A stretch of 64,000 nucleotides of DNA from Maniola hyperantus (GCF_902806685.2 NC_048536.1:1612001-1676000); one strand, 5' to 3'; positions 55,501 to 63,895 are shown, numbered from the stretch's first letter. A program made the numbers and translations. The notes: generated by a model from the letters alone, not told the origin.

Positions 55501-57591
55501 CTTTTCTTTTATATAATTATAGATGTGAAAATGAATCTGTCAGTCTGCTAGCTTTCACGGCCCATCTGTTTGACCGATTGTGGCGAAATTTGGTACAGCG
55601 ATAGATTGGATTCCGAGCGGCATGCGCCAGTATATTGTATGCTGTGACAACATCATACTGCAGTGTTTGAGGCACGGAACCCTAAAAAACCAAATCTGTA
55701 CCAAATGTCAAAATCAGAAGAGCCGTGAAAAGGTAGCAGACAGCGAGACCTACGTATAATATTATTAGTATGGACATGGATACTCGCACCCGTGCTCCTA
55801 ATTCAAAAACTTTTTACAAAAAAAATAAAACCGACTTCGATACACAAACACTAAAAATTGAAAAATAATTTAATTTATTACCGAATATTATATGTATACA
55901 AGAGTTAATATAGTTCCATAATAATATTTATTGGTGCCGGTGCCAATTAGCTTTAGCTGCGCGAAACGTCTAGACTTCATATTTTAATGAGACTCCACCA
56001 TGGCACCTCATTGGCACCGACCCCAAAAAATATTATTATGGAACTATATTAACTCTTGTATACATATTATATTCGGTAATAAATTAAATTATTTTTCAAT
56101 TTTTAGTGTTTGTGTATCGAAGTCGGTTTTATTTTTTTTGTAAAAAATTTTTATTTCACAATTTTTAGTGGCCCGGAATTATGCTACGACTGGTTAAAAA
56201 TCTACTGTTTACTAAGCTATTACACTGATCGCGAGCAATTTACTCTTATCCGTTGAGGAGTTGCAGTATCTATCTTCGAAGATGTTCATCAGATCTTCAG
56301 CAAATTTAAATGGGACCAACTTTGAAGTATACCCTTTCAAACAAAAAAAGAATTTTCAAAATCGGTCCAGGCGTCTTCGAGTAATCGGGGAACATACAAA
56401 AAAAAAAAAAAAAGATTCCGACGAATTGAGAACCTCCTCCTTTTTTTGAAGTCGGTTAAAAAGGTTGCTAAATGTAGTAACAGTGTGACTCGATGGGAGA
56501 AAATTTTCGATGAATTCCCAACAAGTCACACTGTGACACGAATGAGTGTGACTCGTTGGACACCCGTCTGCTAAACTGGTATAAAATAAAGACGTTGCGT
56601 CCGCAATATTCCCGCTCGGAAAGATTTGGAGACACAATTTTTATATTTATTAGCCAATTAGCCCCGATTCGGGGGAAACAGAACTCAACCAAATTTAAAT
56701 TCAGTGCAGCTCTTTCTTTCCAACTCCAGAAGAAAAGGACAGATGGTTTTAGACTTCTATTCCTGTCAATCATGAAAACTCGATCACCAAAGTTAGCATT
56801 ATACTCTAAGATCCGTTATTAGAAATATCTACCCTCATCTGTTATTTAATCGTGATAGAGAATATAATATGATAGATAGGGCACCTATTCCGTTGTCTTT
56901 CTCTAAACTAAATTTAGAGTATCTGCATCCTTTTCTTTTTACAATGCTAAAAAGGGACAGAACATAAACTTTACATTTAAAGACTCTAAATTTTAGTGCA
57001 CGCTACAAATTTAAACAGTAGGGTCGCGACTGTGCGCTAAAATCACGGGTTTTACCATCTAAAAATTAAATTTAAAACTGTCAAACTGCGTCTGTCCTTT
57101 TCATATTAAATTAGTAAGAAGAGGATGCGAATACTCTAAAATTAGGTTGTGCTCAGAATCAGTACCAGTGTATGGTTGGATTGGCAATAAAATAAACTTT
57201 CATTTGATGTTACGTTGGAGACTTGAAAATTCACACTTAGGGTCCAGAAGGGGATAGAAAGAGTCTGACTGAACTTAAAATTTGCATAGTTTTGGTTCAC
57301 TAGAATCAGTTTAAAATTTGAATACAAGAAGTTGGAAATTTTGAAAAAAAATGTGGAAAAAACGTACGCGGGAATGGGTAGCGTGGCGGACGCAGCGTCA
57401 AGCGGAGCGGGCGCGGGCGCGGCGGGCGGAGCGGCGGGCGGTGCGAACGCATAAGCGTCGTTGGCGTCGTCGCACTCAAGTTTGACGCCCGCGTCGGCTT
57501 CGCGCCGCCGCTTTGAGTCCGGCGCTTCCCAGTCGTCGGTTGCCTCGGGTAATCTGCGCACACGCGACACTCTGGTCAGATTTCCCCCCTT
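33506..57591 (-). CDS. NFAT: NFAT, NFAT5/TonEBP-type Rel-family transcription factor (5' partial)
   Basis: Eleven exons in minus order: 57591-57368, 48619-48284, 48046-47947, 47169-46987, 44232-44061, 43330-43146, 42141-41961, 35590-35457, 34948-34820, 34513-33506. All joins are GT-AG and in phase (the listed 10 blocks are those I can prove; upstream exons are missing). The Rel homology region begins [20 protein letters not shown] with DNA-contact loop [15 protein letters not shown], nearly the same as NFAT5. It continues [65 protein letters not shown] and [13 protein letters not shown]. The second Ig-like/IPT half is [20 protein letters not shown] and [16 protein letters not shown] with [15 protein letters not shown]. 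The C-terminus is long and unstructured. No calcineurin PxIxIT motif was seen in these exons, as expected for the NFAT5 type. Likely role: stress- or osmo-linked transcription in the nucleus (family knowledge). Confidence 0.92.
33607..33703 (-). repeat. NFAT: coding 12-bp minisatellite (SQAV repeat)
   Basis: About seven head-to-tail 12-base units encode SQAV/TQAV in the NFAT C-terminal exon. Length variation would stay in frame. Confidence 0.9.
34820..34948 (-). CDS. NFAT: NFAT post-Rel exon, acidic
   Basis: Acceptor ATATCGGTAG, donor GTCAAC; 43 codons. [44 protein letters not shown] second LKSEV echoes the preceding exon's LKSE. Confidence 0.85.
35457..35590 (-). CDS. NFAT: NFAT post-Rel exon
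   Basis: Acceptor GTGTGTACAG, donor GTATGT. (G)[44 protein letters not shown]. Follows a 6.4-kb intron; phase is right on both sides. LKSE plus flanking residues resembles a sumoylation consensus, which is speculative. Confidence 0.85.
35797..35955. mobile_element. NFAT: palindromic MITE, same family as 5932-6086
   Basis: Arms ATTGTGTAAGAATAACCATT ... CTGCCCTTTGATTGG are inverted around TGTGAAAAAATGTAAACAGC. Located in the large NFAT intron. Confidence 0.85.
37419..38145. repeat. imperfect tandem duplication, ~400-bp unit
   Basis: TGTATTTTCTATTTCAA.TGA, AACAAAATAGTGC.GC, TTTACAAATTAGATTGAAA, AGACGTTAAGTTTAT, TGCACGCAATG and TATTTCACACGTG occur in the same order in 37425-37735 and 37835-38135. 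No known element is recognised. Confidence 0.75.
38150..38220. promoter_or_regulatory. isolated CG-rich segment (candidate internal promoter)
   Basis: GCGGTTGCAGTGCGGCGGCG, TCGCGGCAGCCGAGACCGAG stands out in AT-rich intron DNA. It lies in the NFAT intron between the Rel-region exons and the C-terminal exons. No open frame with good splice sites fits. Confidence 0.25.
38425..38600. mobile_element. palindromic MITE (GGCCGAAATTAATAA)
   Basis: Inverted arms ACGGCCGAAATTAATAA ... GACAAATAACAACGTTACTA. Related arms at 41095-41215 and 41205-41385. Confidence 0.75.
41095..41395. mobile_element. two adjacent palindromic MITEs
   Basis: Two copies of the 38425-38600 family side by side, sharing AACGTTGTTATTTGTCAAAA and AACGGCCGAAATTAATAAAT. 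Confidence 0.65.
41961..42141 (-). CDS. NFAT: NFAT exon: end of IPT/TIG domain
   Basis: Acceptor TCCCCCCAG, donor [66 protein letters not shown]. Matches the family's V-P-P-Y...I-T-x-P-V-x-V...S...F-x-Y-T-P end of the dimerisation domain. Confidence 0.92.
42500..42725 (+). repeat. imperfect T-rich minisatellite
   Basis: Units of roughly 25-30 bases on the theme TTGTTGTTTCTGTTACTTTA repeated about eight times. Not coding. Confidence 0.65.
43146..43330 (-). CDS. NFAT: NFAT exon: start of IPT/TIG domain
   Basis: Acceptor TTTTGGTGTCCAG, donor GTGAGT. (T)[66 protein letters not shown] begins about 20 bases upstream of the acceptor. Confidence 0.94.
43351..43506. mobile_element. MITE (ACAGTGCGACAAGGC family)
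   Basis: Arms CAGTGCGACAAGGCTATCTT and CCAAGAGAGCCTTGTCG are inverses. A fuller copy at 62790-63006 has both ends CAGTG/CACTG. Confidence 0.7.
43664..43828 (+). mobile_element. tRNA-Phe-derived SINE 'F'
   Basis: CAATAGCTCAACAGGTAAAG, GGACTGAAAACCGAAAGGTC, GGTTCAAACC, then GACGCTTAGTTGGAGAGGAA. Confidence 0.8.
43871..43978 (+). pseudogene. LINE ORF C-terminal scrap
   Basis: [34 protein letters not shown] and stop. A parallel scrap lies at 51955-52065. Confidence 0.75.
44061..44232 (-). CDS. NFAT: NFAT exon: end of Rel N-domain
   Basis: Acceptor CAATATTGCAG, donor [70 protein letters not shown] corresponds to the conserved basic linker before the last strand. Confidence 0.93.
44282..44456. 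repeat. MITE (TTCCGTTGTCTTTCYCTAAA)
   Basis: Shares TCTAAACTAAATTTAGAGTA, ATGCTAAAAAGGGACAGAAC and GCGCTAAAATCACGGGTTT with 56885-57140; it resembles the 62363-62530 element. Confidence 0.65.
44461..44700 (-). mobile_element. LINE fragment, copy 1
   Basis: Same sequence order as 45520-45760 (GAGTCGTTCTTAGTAGTGAG, ATATGAAAAGTTGAGAGA, GTGTGGCACATTG, GATATGAAGAC.GGACAGCGC). The two lie in the same orientation about 1 kb apart. Confidence 0.7.
45100..45830 (-). pseudogene. LINE ORF C-terminal half, copy 2
   Basis: Minus strand open frame at 45262-45828 includes [60 protein letters not shown], with [20 protein letters not shown] farther 3'. It is related to the tail at 5062-5304. No RT motifs remain. 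Confidence 0.75.
46987..47169 (-). CDS. NFAT: NFAT exon: Rel N-domain core
   Basis: 61 codons, phase 0 both ends, acceptor TTAATTTCAG, donor [81 protein letters not shown] is diagnostic for the NFAT5 type. Confidence 0.95.
47195..47480 (-). repeat. degraded Helitron-like repeat
   Basis: ACTAGCTGACCCTCCCCGGC, TTCGCTCGGGTGGAATTT is the complement of a CTAGT end. Body too decayed to bound. Confidence 0.45.
47733..47896 (+). mobile_element. tRNA-Phe-derived SINE 'F'
   Basis: GCCTCAATAGTTCAACGGGT, AAAGGAGTGGACTGAAAACC, GAAAGGTCGACGCGACGGTT. A short CGACG duplication sits just before the B box. Confidence 0.8.
47947..48046 (-). CDS. NFAT: NFAT exon: DNA-recognition loop
   Basis: Acceptor ATTGTTTCAG, donor GTATGG. 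Reads (R)[33 protein letters not shown]. Tyr, Glu and Arg of the NFAT recognition loop are all kept. The exon is too short for simple ORF calling. Confidence 0.93.
48284..48619 (-). CDS. NFAT: NFAT exon: Gly-Lys-Leu repeats and start of Rel homology region
   Basis: Acceptor TTATTTTCCAACAG, donor GTACAC. Begins [20 protein letters not shown], then a low-complexity stretch built on GGKL/GGKY units ([20 protein letters not shown]), then [42 protein letters not shown]. The end is the first strand of the NFAT Rel domain. Confidence 0.9.
48700..49116 (-). pseudogene. non-LTR retrotransposon ORF C-terminus
   Basis: Minus strand 48772-49116: [24 protein letters not shown] block ([20 protein letters not shown]), [53 protein letters not shown]. 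This is a common ending of insect Jockey/CR1-type LINEs. The sequence to 48700 (GGCAACGCATCGGCGGTTCC on the complement) is its 3' UTR. Confidence 0.85.
49336..49522 (+). mobile_element. Helitron, non-autonomous, with decayed end
   Basis: ATACTAATATTATAAATGCG, then TTTTGACGAAATTTGGTACA and ACGCGGACGAAGTCGCG. Confidence 0.65.
50265..50685 (+). repeat. interspersed repeat (CCGGCCAAGTGCGAGTCAG type)
   Basis: Near full-length copy of 1168-1585, with only a short GACA run. Confidence 0.75.
51210..51355. mobile_element. hAT-type MITE, 8-bp target duplication
   Basis: Ends CAGTGGCGTGCA / TGCACGCCACTG. Flanks GCTGCAGC (51202-51209) and GCTGCAGT (51356-51363). Confidence 0.85.
51418..51772 (+). mobile_element. 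MITE (CAGAACGCTGGCAAAAAC)
   Basis: Starts CCAGAACGCTGGCAAAAACG and ends CTAGCGTTCTGGTTCATTCT. An inverted relative is at 52635-52975. Confidence 0.7.
51890..52085 (+). pseudogene. LINE ORF C-terminal scrap
   Basis: Similar to 43871-43978: GGATATGGAACGCCGCGCCC, ATGGGTACCTTCAAGTCAAG, then GGCTGCATCATCACTTGCC. Confidence 0.65.
52127..52257 (+). mobile_element. Helitron fragment
   Basis: Ends CACGCGGATGAAGCCGCGGG, CATCAGCTAGT. TTTGTTGG units lie in its middle. Confidence 0.65.
52505..52975 (-). mobile_element. inverted relative of 51418-51772 plus palindrome
   Basis: 52509-52570 and 52632-52694 are inverse (TTAGGTAGTATAACAATAGC). 52635-52975 is a rearranged inverse of 51418-51772 (ACAAAATTATAGG, ATCTGACTTCATTTTTGCCA, GCGTTCTGGTTACAACCTG). 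Confidence 0.6.
53512..53657. mobile_element. hAT-type MITE, perfect 8-bp target duplication
   Basis: Same family as 51210-51355. GTAGGTAC stands on both sides (53504-53511, 53658-53665). Confidence 0.9.
53758..54153 (+). repeat. interspersed repeat (CCGGCCAAGTGCGAGTCAG type)
   Basis: Third plus-strand copy, with GACA units at about 54080-54102 and end GGTACGGAACCCTAAAA. Confidence 0.75.
55110..55290 (-). mobile_element. tRNA-like SINE (class II tRNA head), copy 1
   Basis: Complement reads GCGAGCCTTGGCTTAGCGGT, then GGTTCGAATCCTGCCGCTTC. The flanking CCAGTGACGAAATTTGTGAT and ATGCCATCT are shared with 59560-59735. Confidence 0.65.
55360..55530 (-). mobile_element. Helitron fragment, inverted
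   Basis: Complement of the 9805-10064 body, with a GTCA run (55469-55500) and CCTTTTCTTTTATATAATTA at its end. Followed by more Helitron-like text to about 55770. Confidence 0.65.
55811..56465 (+). mobile_element. ~650-bp palindrome-headed element, copy 1
   Basis: 55811-56147 is a palindrome with ~135-base arms (ACTAAAAATTGAAAAATAAT; GTATACAAGAGTTAATATAG). It is followed by a body ending CGACGAATTGAGAACCTCCT, then GAAGTCGGTTAAAAA. Both ends carry ACCGACTTC or its inverse. Confidence 0.8.
56885..57140. mobile_element. MITE (TTCCGTTGTCTTTCYCTAAA), longer copy
   Basis: Same order as 44282-44456, plus a partly inverse right arm (GAGGATGCGAATACTCTAAA). It ends about 230 bases from the NFAT exon 57368-57591. 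Confidence 0.65.
57368..57591 (-). CDS. NFAT: NFAT upstream exon, Ala/Pro-rich
   Basis: Acceptor CATATTCTTCCCAG and donor GTACGT on the minus strand. 74 codons ([40 protein letters not shown], then a [13 protein letters not shown] run, ending LPIP) plus two bases, GC, that join the next exon's G to make Ala. The basic KRRR could be a nuclear localisation signal. Membership rests on phase match and strand; an alternative acceptor (GTGTGCGCAG, giving a start at about 57555) is weaker. Confidence 0.65.
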
Positions 57592-58269
57592 CTGGGAAGA
57601 ATATGGGAAAATGCATCATTTACTCGTATTTTTGATATTAATCACAAATAAAATCACCCTTTGGACATCAGTGTTTCCTGGTACGTATAATTAATTAGAA
57701 TACTGCAAAAGTACGTTCAAGGCAAATAATGTATTTTGGCATATTTTTGGCAAGCACGTTCCAATTTAAACCTCAATGCTAAGTACTAAAAAACTACATA
57801 AAAGGACTTCTAAAACTATCGCTTGAAATCAAATTGTCATACATGTAGGTATATTATTGGAATGTCAACTTTTGGGATGAATGGAAAAATGCATGAATTT
57901 GTATCATTACCTAGGACATAGAATACATTTTTATGGCTATAATATTTTTCCCCTGAAAAAGATCGGTCATTGTTGCGTTACATTCAAAGATCAAATTGTT
58001 TAAATTTGAAATTCGTGGACAAAACGCAGAACCAACCGCTCTTGGGCGCGCGTTTTGTGCGTGAACATGGTATACCTACTATGATGAATTTCTATTTTTT
58101 GAAAGTGGTCGAAAGTTGAGAATTGCTGTTGGCATAGTCGTAAATGTGAGAAAGTAAAAATCAAACATTAAAATAAAACGAATCAGTGCATTCAAATGCA
58201 AATCGTCATAATATTTAAAGAGAGGTTAATTAATTGTAGTGCCCTCTAACCAAACGTACATATAGTACA

Positions 58270-58350
58270 GTACGCGACAGTTCGAGATGGCAATCGGGGT
58301 GGGGACGCCCTGCACACCCGCACAACCTCTGCGCTAACCCGGTGCGGGAT
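58270..58350. repeat. half-copy of GAGATGGCAATCGGGG MITE
   Basis: GTACGCGACAGTTCGAGATG, GCAATCGGGGTGGGGACGCC. Confidence 0.6.
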
Positions 58351-58759
58351 ACATTACAATTTCAATCCATGTGACGTCACACGGCTACGATATCATGTGT
58401 TTTGGATATTTGTACAACAGATAAAAAAAGCGAAATCTTTAAAATGAATTATAAAATTCATTATATAATTTTATAAACTGAAATTAACATTTTTCGATTG
58501 CTTATTGCTAATTCTATATTGTTTACACACTTTTAGAATTTTTCTCGCTTGGTGTAAAATACCCTATTGAGTTTGTATGGAGTGAGTGACGGGGAGTCCT
58601 CTGTTAAGTAAATATTCAGCGCGAACGTTCAACCTCAGTCCTCAATGAAGAGATCCAAATGCAATGACGCAAGTGCTAACGTGATAATTACCCTATAAGT
58701 GGAACTCGTTTATCGCGTCGTCTCCGCAGTCACATTTGCCCGCATCAAATGCGGTATTT

Positions 58760-58801
58760 TTAACCGACTTCAAAAAAAGGAGGAGGTTCTCAATTCGTCG
58801 G

Positions 58802-58832
<31 letters not shown>

Positions 58833-59441
58833 TTTTTTTTTTTATGTATGTTCCTCGATTACTCAAAAACGCCTGGACCGATTTTGAAAATTCTTTTTTT
58901 GTTTGAAAGGGTATACTTCAAAGTTGGTCCCATTTCAATTTGGTGAAGATCTGATGAACATCTTCGAAGATAGATACTGGAACTCCTCAACGGATAAGAG
59001 TAAATTGCTCGCGATCAGTGTAATAGCTTAGTAAACAGTAGATTTTTAACCAGTCATAGCATAATTCCATGGGGCCACTAAAAATTGTGAAATAAAAAAT
59101 TTTTACAAAAAAAATAAAAACCGACTTCGTTACATAAACACTAAAAATTGAAAAATAATTTAATTTATTACCGATTATATTATGTATACAAGAGTTAATA
59201 TAGTTCCATAATAATATTTTTTGGGGTCGGTGCCAATGAGGTGCCATTGTGGAGTCCCATAAAAATATGAAGTCTAGACGATTCGCGCAGCTAAAGCTAA
59301 TTGGCACCGGCACCAAAAAGTATTATTATGGAACTATATTAACTCTTGTATACATAATATATTCGGTAATAAATTAAATTATTTTTCAATTTTTAGTGTT
59401 TATGTAACGAAGTCGGTTTTTATTTTTTTTGTAAAAATTTT
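58760..59441 (-). mobile_element. ~650-bp palindrome-headed element, copy 2 (inverted)
   Basis: Inverse of 55811-56465 in full order: AACCGACTTCAAAAAAAGGA first, palindrome last (59101-59441). A T-run at 58805-58845 replaces the A-run of copy 1. Confidence 0.8.
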
Positions 59442-59559
59442 TTATTGAGTAAACTAATTTATAATCTAAATATCATTTTAAACCTGCCTTGTGGGGCTGC
59501 CCTAATAAACTACGGTTACAAACAATTTAAATGAGCTCGAGAGTTCGTTACTTGAATAA

Positions 59560-59735
59560 TTTTTAATACATATCAAAAATTGCGTAACCGGCAGGAATCG
59601 AACCTGCATCTTCTGGGTTCGCGCCCGATGCCTTGACCAACTCGGCCACGGTTTCGCTTACCGCCAGTGACGAAATTTGTGATACGTAATATGTTCTCTC
59701 AGTACTGAAGCGACTGTTTAATGCCATCTAGTAGC
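59560..59735 (-). mobile_element. tRNA-Ser-like SINE, copy 2
   Basis: Complement: GCGAAACCGTGGCCGAGTTG (A box), GCAGGTTCGATTCCTGCC (perfect B box). Six of seven acceptor pairs can form, but the variable arm is short and base 33 is not T. With the shared flanks of copy 1, this is SINE rather than gene. Confidence 0.65.
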
Positions 59736-60133
59736 GACACTTTGCAGTTATTGAAACTACTTTCAAAGGCCCATATTACAATGAAGCTCTTTGAACAAAA
59801 AAACTAAGTCAAAATCGTTTCATTAGTTTAGAAGCTACGATGCCACAAACAGATACATACGTCAAAATAGCACCCCTCTTTTTGGGTCGGGAGTTAAAAA
59901 CAGAAATAGAACAGACAAGAATAATAAAAATTATCATCATGATTTTGAAAAATTATCATGATGATCGTTATTTTTAAAAATTGGTTTTTATTGTTAGAAA
60001 TGATACAAGATTCTTAATTTATTTAATGAACGTATACTTAGTATATTTAACTCATTCAATATCAGACGATCTGTTGCTAGGAGGCATGAATCTCGAATTT
60101 TGTATAAATACGGGTATTCGTACGTTTGAAAGT

Positions 60134-60141
<8 letters not shown>

Positions 60142-60170
<29 letters not shown>
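60142..60170 (+). repeat. (TC)n microsatellite
   Basis: About 14 TC units. Confidence 0.9.
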
Positions 60171-60172
<2 letters not shown>

Positions 60173-60319
60173 ACTCGGAACGATTAATTATTAAATACCT
60201 TCGGTGTTTAGATCGTGAGCTGGATAATTAGATTTAATCGCGCTCTAATTAAATAATTTGTTTTGTCATTAGCTTTTTAGATTAAATCTCTCGGAAAAAC
60301 CTTCATGTGCTACTGAACG

Positions 60320-60474
60320 CAAATCTCGAGAACAGCTGAACCGATTGCGCTAATTCCTTTTTTTTAATATTCCTTGAAGTATGGTTCTTACGGAGAGAAA
60401 TTAAAAAAAATAGAAAATTAAAGAATCGACTGTTAGGCGGTACGAAGTTCGCCGGGTCAGCTAGTAAGTAGGCT
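60320..60474 (+). mobile_element. Helitron-like repeat
   Basis: Like 31135-31342: AATCTCGAGAACAGCTGAAC, ending GTTCGCCGGGTCAGCTAGT. Confidence 0.6.
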
Positions 60475-60771
60475 ATATTTTATTTTCAAAAATTAGAGAT
60501 CGCTACGAAAATTGTAATAAGCTACCTGGGCGAAGCCGGGGCGGGGTCAGTAGTAAAGAAAGAAGAAGAAAAGAAAGAAAAGACGTTTATTTACCAAACT
60601 GTGCCACACCTAAGAGCTGGTTATTCCGGTGCCTCCTCCACCTGAGCATAAGCCCAACGCGCTTCAAGCAAAAGAAGCGCCGGAACATCTCTCTCTCCAT
60701 AAAATATAAATTAGCAATTAAGGATGTCATATCAAAAACTGCCTAGTTAGTATATACTTTAGTCGATTTTG

Positions 60772-61113
60772 GTTTGTTTTTCGGTCTGTCAAGAAACCTA
60801 CAGGGTACTTCCCGTTGACCTAGAATCATAAAATTTGGTAGGTCGGTAGGTAGGCTGACATTCGGGGAAAAAATCTGAAAACCGTGAATTTATAGTTACG
60901 TCACAAAAAAAAATTAAATTGTGGTCGTATTTTCAATTTTCAAATTAAGATAACTATATCAAGTGGAGTATCATATATGAAAGGTACCTGTACATTCTAA
61001 AACAGATTTTTATGCATCATAGTTTTTGAATTATCGTGCAAAATGACGAAAAAATACAACTGTAGCACGCAACCCTCATTGCGCGAGCCTGACTCGCACT
61101 TGGCCGGTTTTGT
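60772..61113 (-). repeat. interspersed repeat (CCGGCCAAGTGCGAGTCAG type), inverted
   Basis: Ends in GAGCCTGACTCGCACTTGGC, CGGTTTT; the GACA tract is missing (GTCTGTCAAGAAACC only). Confidence 0.75.
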
Positions 61114-61254
61114 TTCATAAGTTGTTACCTACCTAGTTTTCATGCGCGTGCTATACCCAATTGTTTAGTTGTAGACATAATTTTATAATAGGTATTAATT
61201 TTGCATTGGAGACTGTTTAGGTTTAGTATTTTATATATGTACTAACTATTTATG

Positions 61255-61420
61255 AATAGAATAGAATAGAATAGAATAAATGTTTTATTCAAGTAAACTT
61301 TTTACAAGTGCTTTTGAATAGTCGGGTAGTTTTAATTTACCACTGGGTCGGAATGCCGTTCCTACCGAGAAGAACCAGCAAGAAACTCGGCGGTTGTAAC
61401 TGGCACTGTTTGTTTTGTTT
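61255..61420 (-). mobile_element. LINE tail, inverted, with (TAGAA)n
   Basis: GAATAGAATAGAATAGAATA then AACTTTTTACAAGTGC and CCTACCGAGAAGAACCAGCA, a relative of 2012-2298. Confidence 0.65.
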
Positions 61421-62362
61421 TATTTGTTTCTATGTAATTGTTACTGTTTGTTTCCGCAAAATAAATAAATTAAATTAAACAAACTGTCATGTGTGGCAAT
61501 GTTAGTACGACTATATAGGTCCTTAATCGCAAATCTTATAATACTGAAACATGTATACATTATAAATTGCACTAGTTCTCTTATCGGGAGAGCGTAGATA
61601 ATTTTTGAATGATATCTGTAGCACGAAGGTCACATGCGTGTATATTTAACTCGGCGTGTGTATAAATAGAGCACTAGGAAGCGGTTGAAACTAGACTATT
61701 TGAGAGAGATGAATAAAAGTAAGATATTATTATGAACACGTCTGCCACAGAACCGATGGCCGCTGGGGCAGACGTGTTCTGGAGTGGGTGAGATCTTGAC
61801 AAACAACGTGAAGTGAGGTTATGTTGACTCAAATATTTTAAAGAAATAATTGTTTTGTTTTGAAAATTGAGTACAATTTTTCCTTTTGTGCAATAGTGGG
61901 CTACGGTACAATAGACGATTAACATTTCACAAGCAAGTACCTCTGCTTGAGTGAGAGGGACTATAGGCCTAGGCGCCACATTAGTTTTATATCTGTAGGA
62001 TCTGTGAACCTAAAGCATTTAAAAATGTAAATCTCTATTCCCTATCCTGGAATTTCGAAAATTCCGGCCTTATCTCTTGTCCACATTATAAATGAAAACT
62101 CTGTGCAAAGTTTCAGATTTCTGGACCCAAAGATTTGGGCCTGTGATTGATGAGTCAGTCAGATAGTCAGAACTTTACTTTTTATGATTTGATGATTTAA
62201 AAGAGTTGCTTTGTCTTCCTTTAGTGTGCTCTTCTTTTATTTTTCTTTTCAAATATTTCCTTGGCCTTCCTCTTCCACACTTTCCTTCTGTTTCGTACCA
62301 TGGCCCAGTACCTCTATCGTAAAACAAAGTGGTAGGTGTCTCTCGACCAACATACTAGACAC

Positions 62363-62530
62363 TGGGGCCGATTCTCTTGTACACAATCTCTAAACTAAAC
62401 TATATTAACAGGTCTAAATCTAGTGCTATCCTTTACCGCAAGCAACATTATGAAAAGGATAAAGGATAGATAGATTTAGACGTGCCATTTTAGATTAGTT
62501 TAGAGATTGTGCACAACGGAATTAGCCACA
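62363..62530. mobile_element. palindromic MITE
   Basis: GGCCGATTCTCTTGTACACA, ATCTCTAAACTAAACTA is inverse to TTAGTTTAGAGATTGTGCAC, AACGGAATTAGCC. Confidence 0.7.
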
Positions 62531-62576
62531 CTGTCGTAATAACGCGCCGATAGTAGGTAGGTACATATCTGATTAT

Positions 62577-62742
62577 CTTATAAATATATAAAAGGAAAAG
62601 GTTACTGACTGACTGACTGATCTATCTGATCTAATAGATCAGTCAGTCAGTCACGCTGCTCATACTACTGGACGGACCGAGCTGAAATGGCAGCAGATAG
62701 GTATTATGACGTACGCGGACGAAGTCTCGGGAATAAACTAGT
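62577..62742 (+). mobile_element. Helitron, short, rearranged
   Basis: AAATATATAAAAGGAAAAGG with GACT units, then inverted GATCAGTCAGTCAGTCA, then ACGCGGACGAAGTCTCG and CTAG. Confidence 0.65.
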
Positions 62743-62789
62743 AGGTATAATATAAGAAGATAAACAAGGAAAATAACAAACAAAACATA

Positions 62790-63006
62790 TACAGTGCGAA
62801 AAGGCTATCTTGGCGCGTGGCGAAAATCGGAACTAACGTTGCCGTCAAGTTCTTCTTTGAATTCTACCTTCAATATATAATAATTTTCTTTTTCTATTTT
62901 GAGTTATTCTTTGAGTTGTTCTTGTTTGAATATTCTAAGCCTTTGCTCTCCAACAGCGCCCCCCTGTCAATGTCATTCAAGTGCCAAGAGAGCCTTGTCC
63001 CACTGT
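62790..63006. mobile_element. MITE (CAGTGCGAMAAGGC), full length
   Basis: Ends ACAGTGCGAAAAGGCTATCT and AGAGAGCCTTGTCCCACTGT. CAGTG/CACTG ends suggest hAT type; no clear 8-bp duplication was seen. Confidence 0.7.
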
Positions 63007-63409
63007 AAACAACGGTTGTAGTAAAAATTATTCAATGTTAACAGTTTCTATCACCACAACAGATTGTATATAGACTATGGAGATTGCATCTGTAGTGACG
63101 AACAGTAGCGAAGTGATTCACAGACAGTACGTGCCAAAAATAGGAATTAGCACGTGCGTCGGTACCACGCGCCATGTGCCGCCAAGATGCGAATCTCGTC
63201 CCTTGTGAACTAGACACTGAACGGCTTTTTATAGGAAACCTCGGAACTTGCGCACCGCGATGAATAGATACACCTTGTTATAATTGTAATTTATTTACTC
63301 TACTCTGTAGAATAGATGCCCATTCGGATTCTGAACGTCGCAGAACTCGAATTATCACTAAACCATATATTTATTTATTTTTATAGAAAGATTAGCCAAT
63401 TTTTTTTAT

Positions 63410-63556
63410 AAATGACTAATATTCCCCTTTCCTCTCCAATTAAGCGTCAAGCTTGTGCTAGGAGTAGGTACGACAATAGTGCAACGGGCGGGGTTTGAAC
63501 CGTCGACCTTTCGGTTTTCAGTCCACTCCTAAACCGGTTGAGCTATTGAAACTCAT
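63410..63556 (-). mobile_element. tRNA-Phe-derived SINE 'F', inverted
   Basis: Complement of 43664-43828, with GGTTTGAACCGTCGACCTTT and CGGTTTTCAGTCCACTCC. Confidence 0.8.
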
Positions 63557-63714
63557 TACTGACCCCACATCAGCCAGTCTTCATTTCTAATTTTGTAGCT
63601 GTTATATCTCCTTATTCAAGTTTAAGTAAAACTCAGGCACGGATCCAGCCCTCAAAAAAGGTTGTGGGCAAAGCCACCCGAAAATCGCCCACATGCGAAC
63701 GGGATGACTACGTA

Positions 63715-63895
63715 AAATTTTGCAGTAGCAACAGCAACGCGACAGCAGTAGCAATCCGCTAGTTCGTTTGCTGTCTCTCTTCTTCTTCTTCTTATTTTGC
63801 TTTGTGTCTATTGCTGTCTCTCTCTAGCCGGACGTTTGACAGCAATGATCGCAAGATTTACGCCTATGGCAAGCCTGTCGCGAGATACAGCGTCG
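63715..63895 (-). repeat. inverted copy of the 3960-4225 repeat
   Basis: TAGCAACAGCAACGCGACAG, GTTTGACAGCAATGATCGCA, AGCCTGTCGCGAGATAC. Confidence 0.65.

Larger units (their letters stand above)
48620..57367 (-). other. NFAT: 8.7-kb NFAT intron
   Basis: Bounded by a donor at 57367 and an acceptor at 48620 in matching phase. It holds LINE scraps, two hAT MITEs, Helitrons, a SINE and palindromic elements. No other gene is seen. Confidence 0.65.

Noticed and set aside
59578..59665. Functional tRNA-Ser gene on the minus strand
   Set aside because: B box and acceptor stem are good, but the variable arm is too short, base 33 is not T, and the flanks are shared with 55110-55290, so it is a SINE head.
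63110..63250. Possible NFAT 5' exon on the minus strand
   Set aside because: A short open stretch exists but without a good acceptor/donor pair or phase match.
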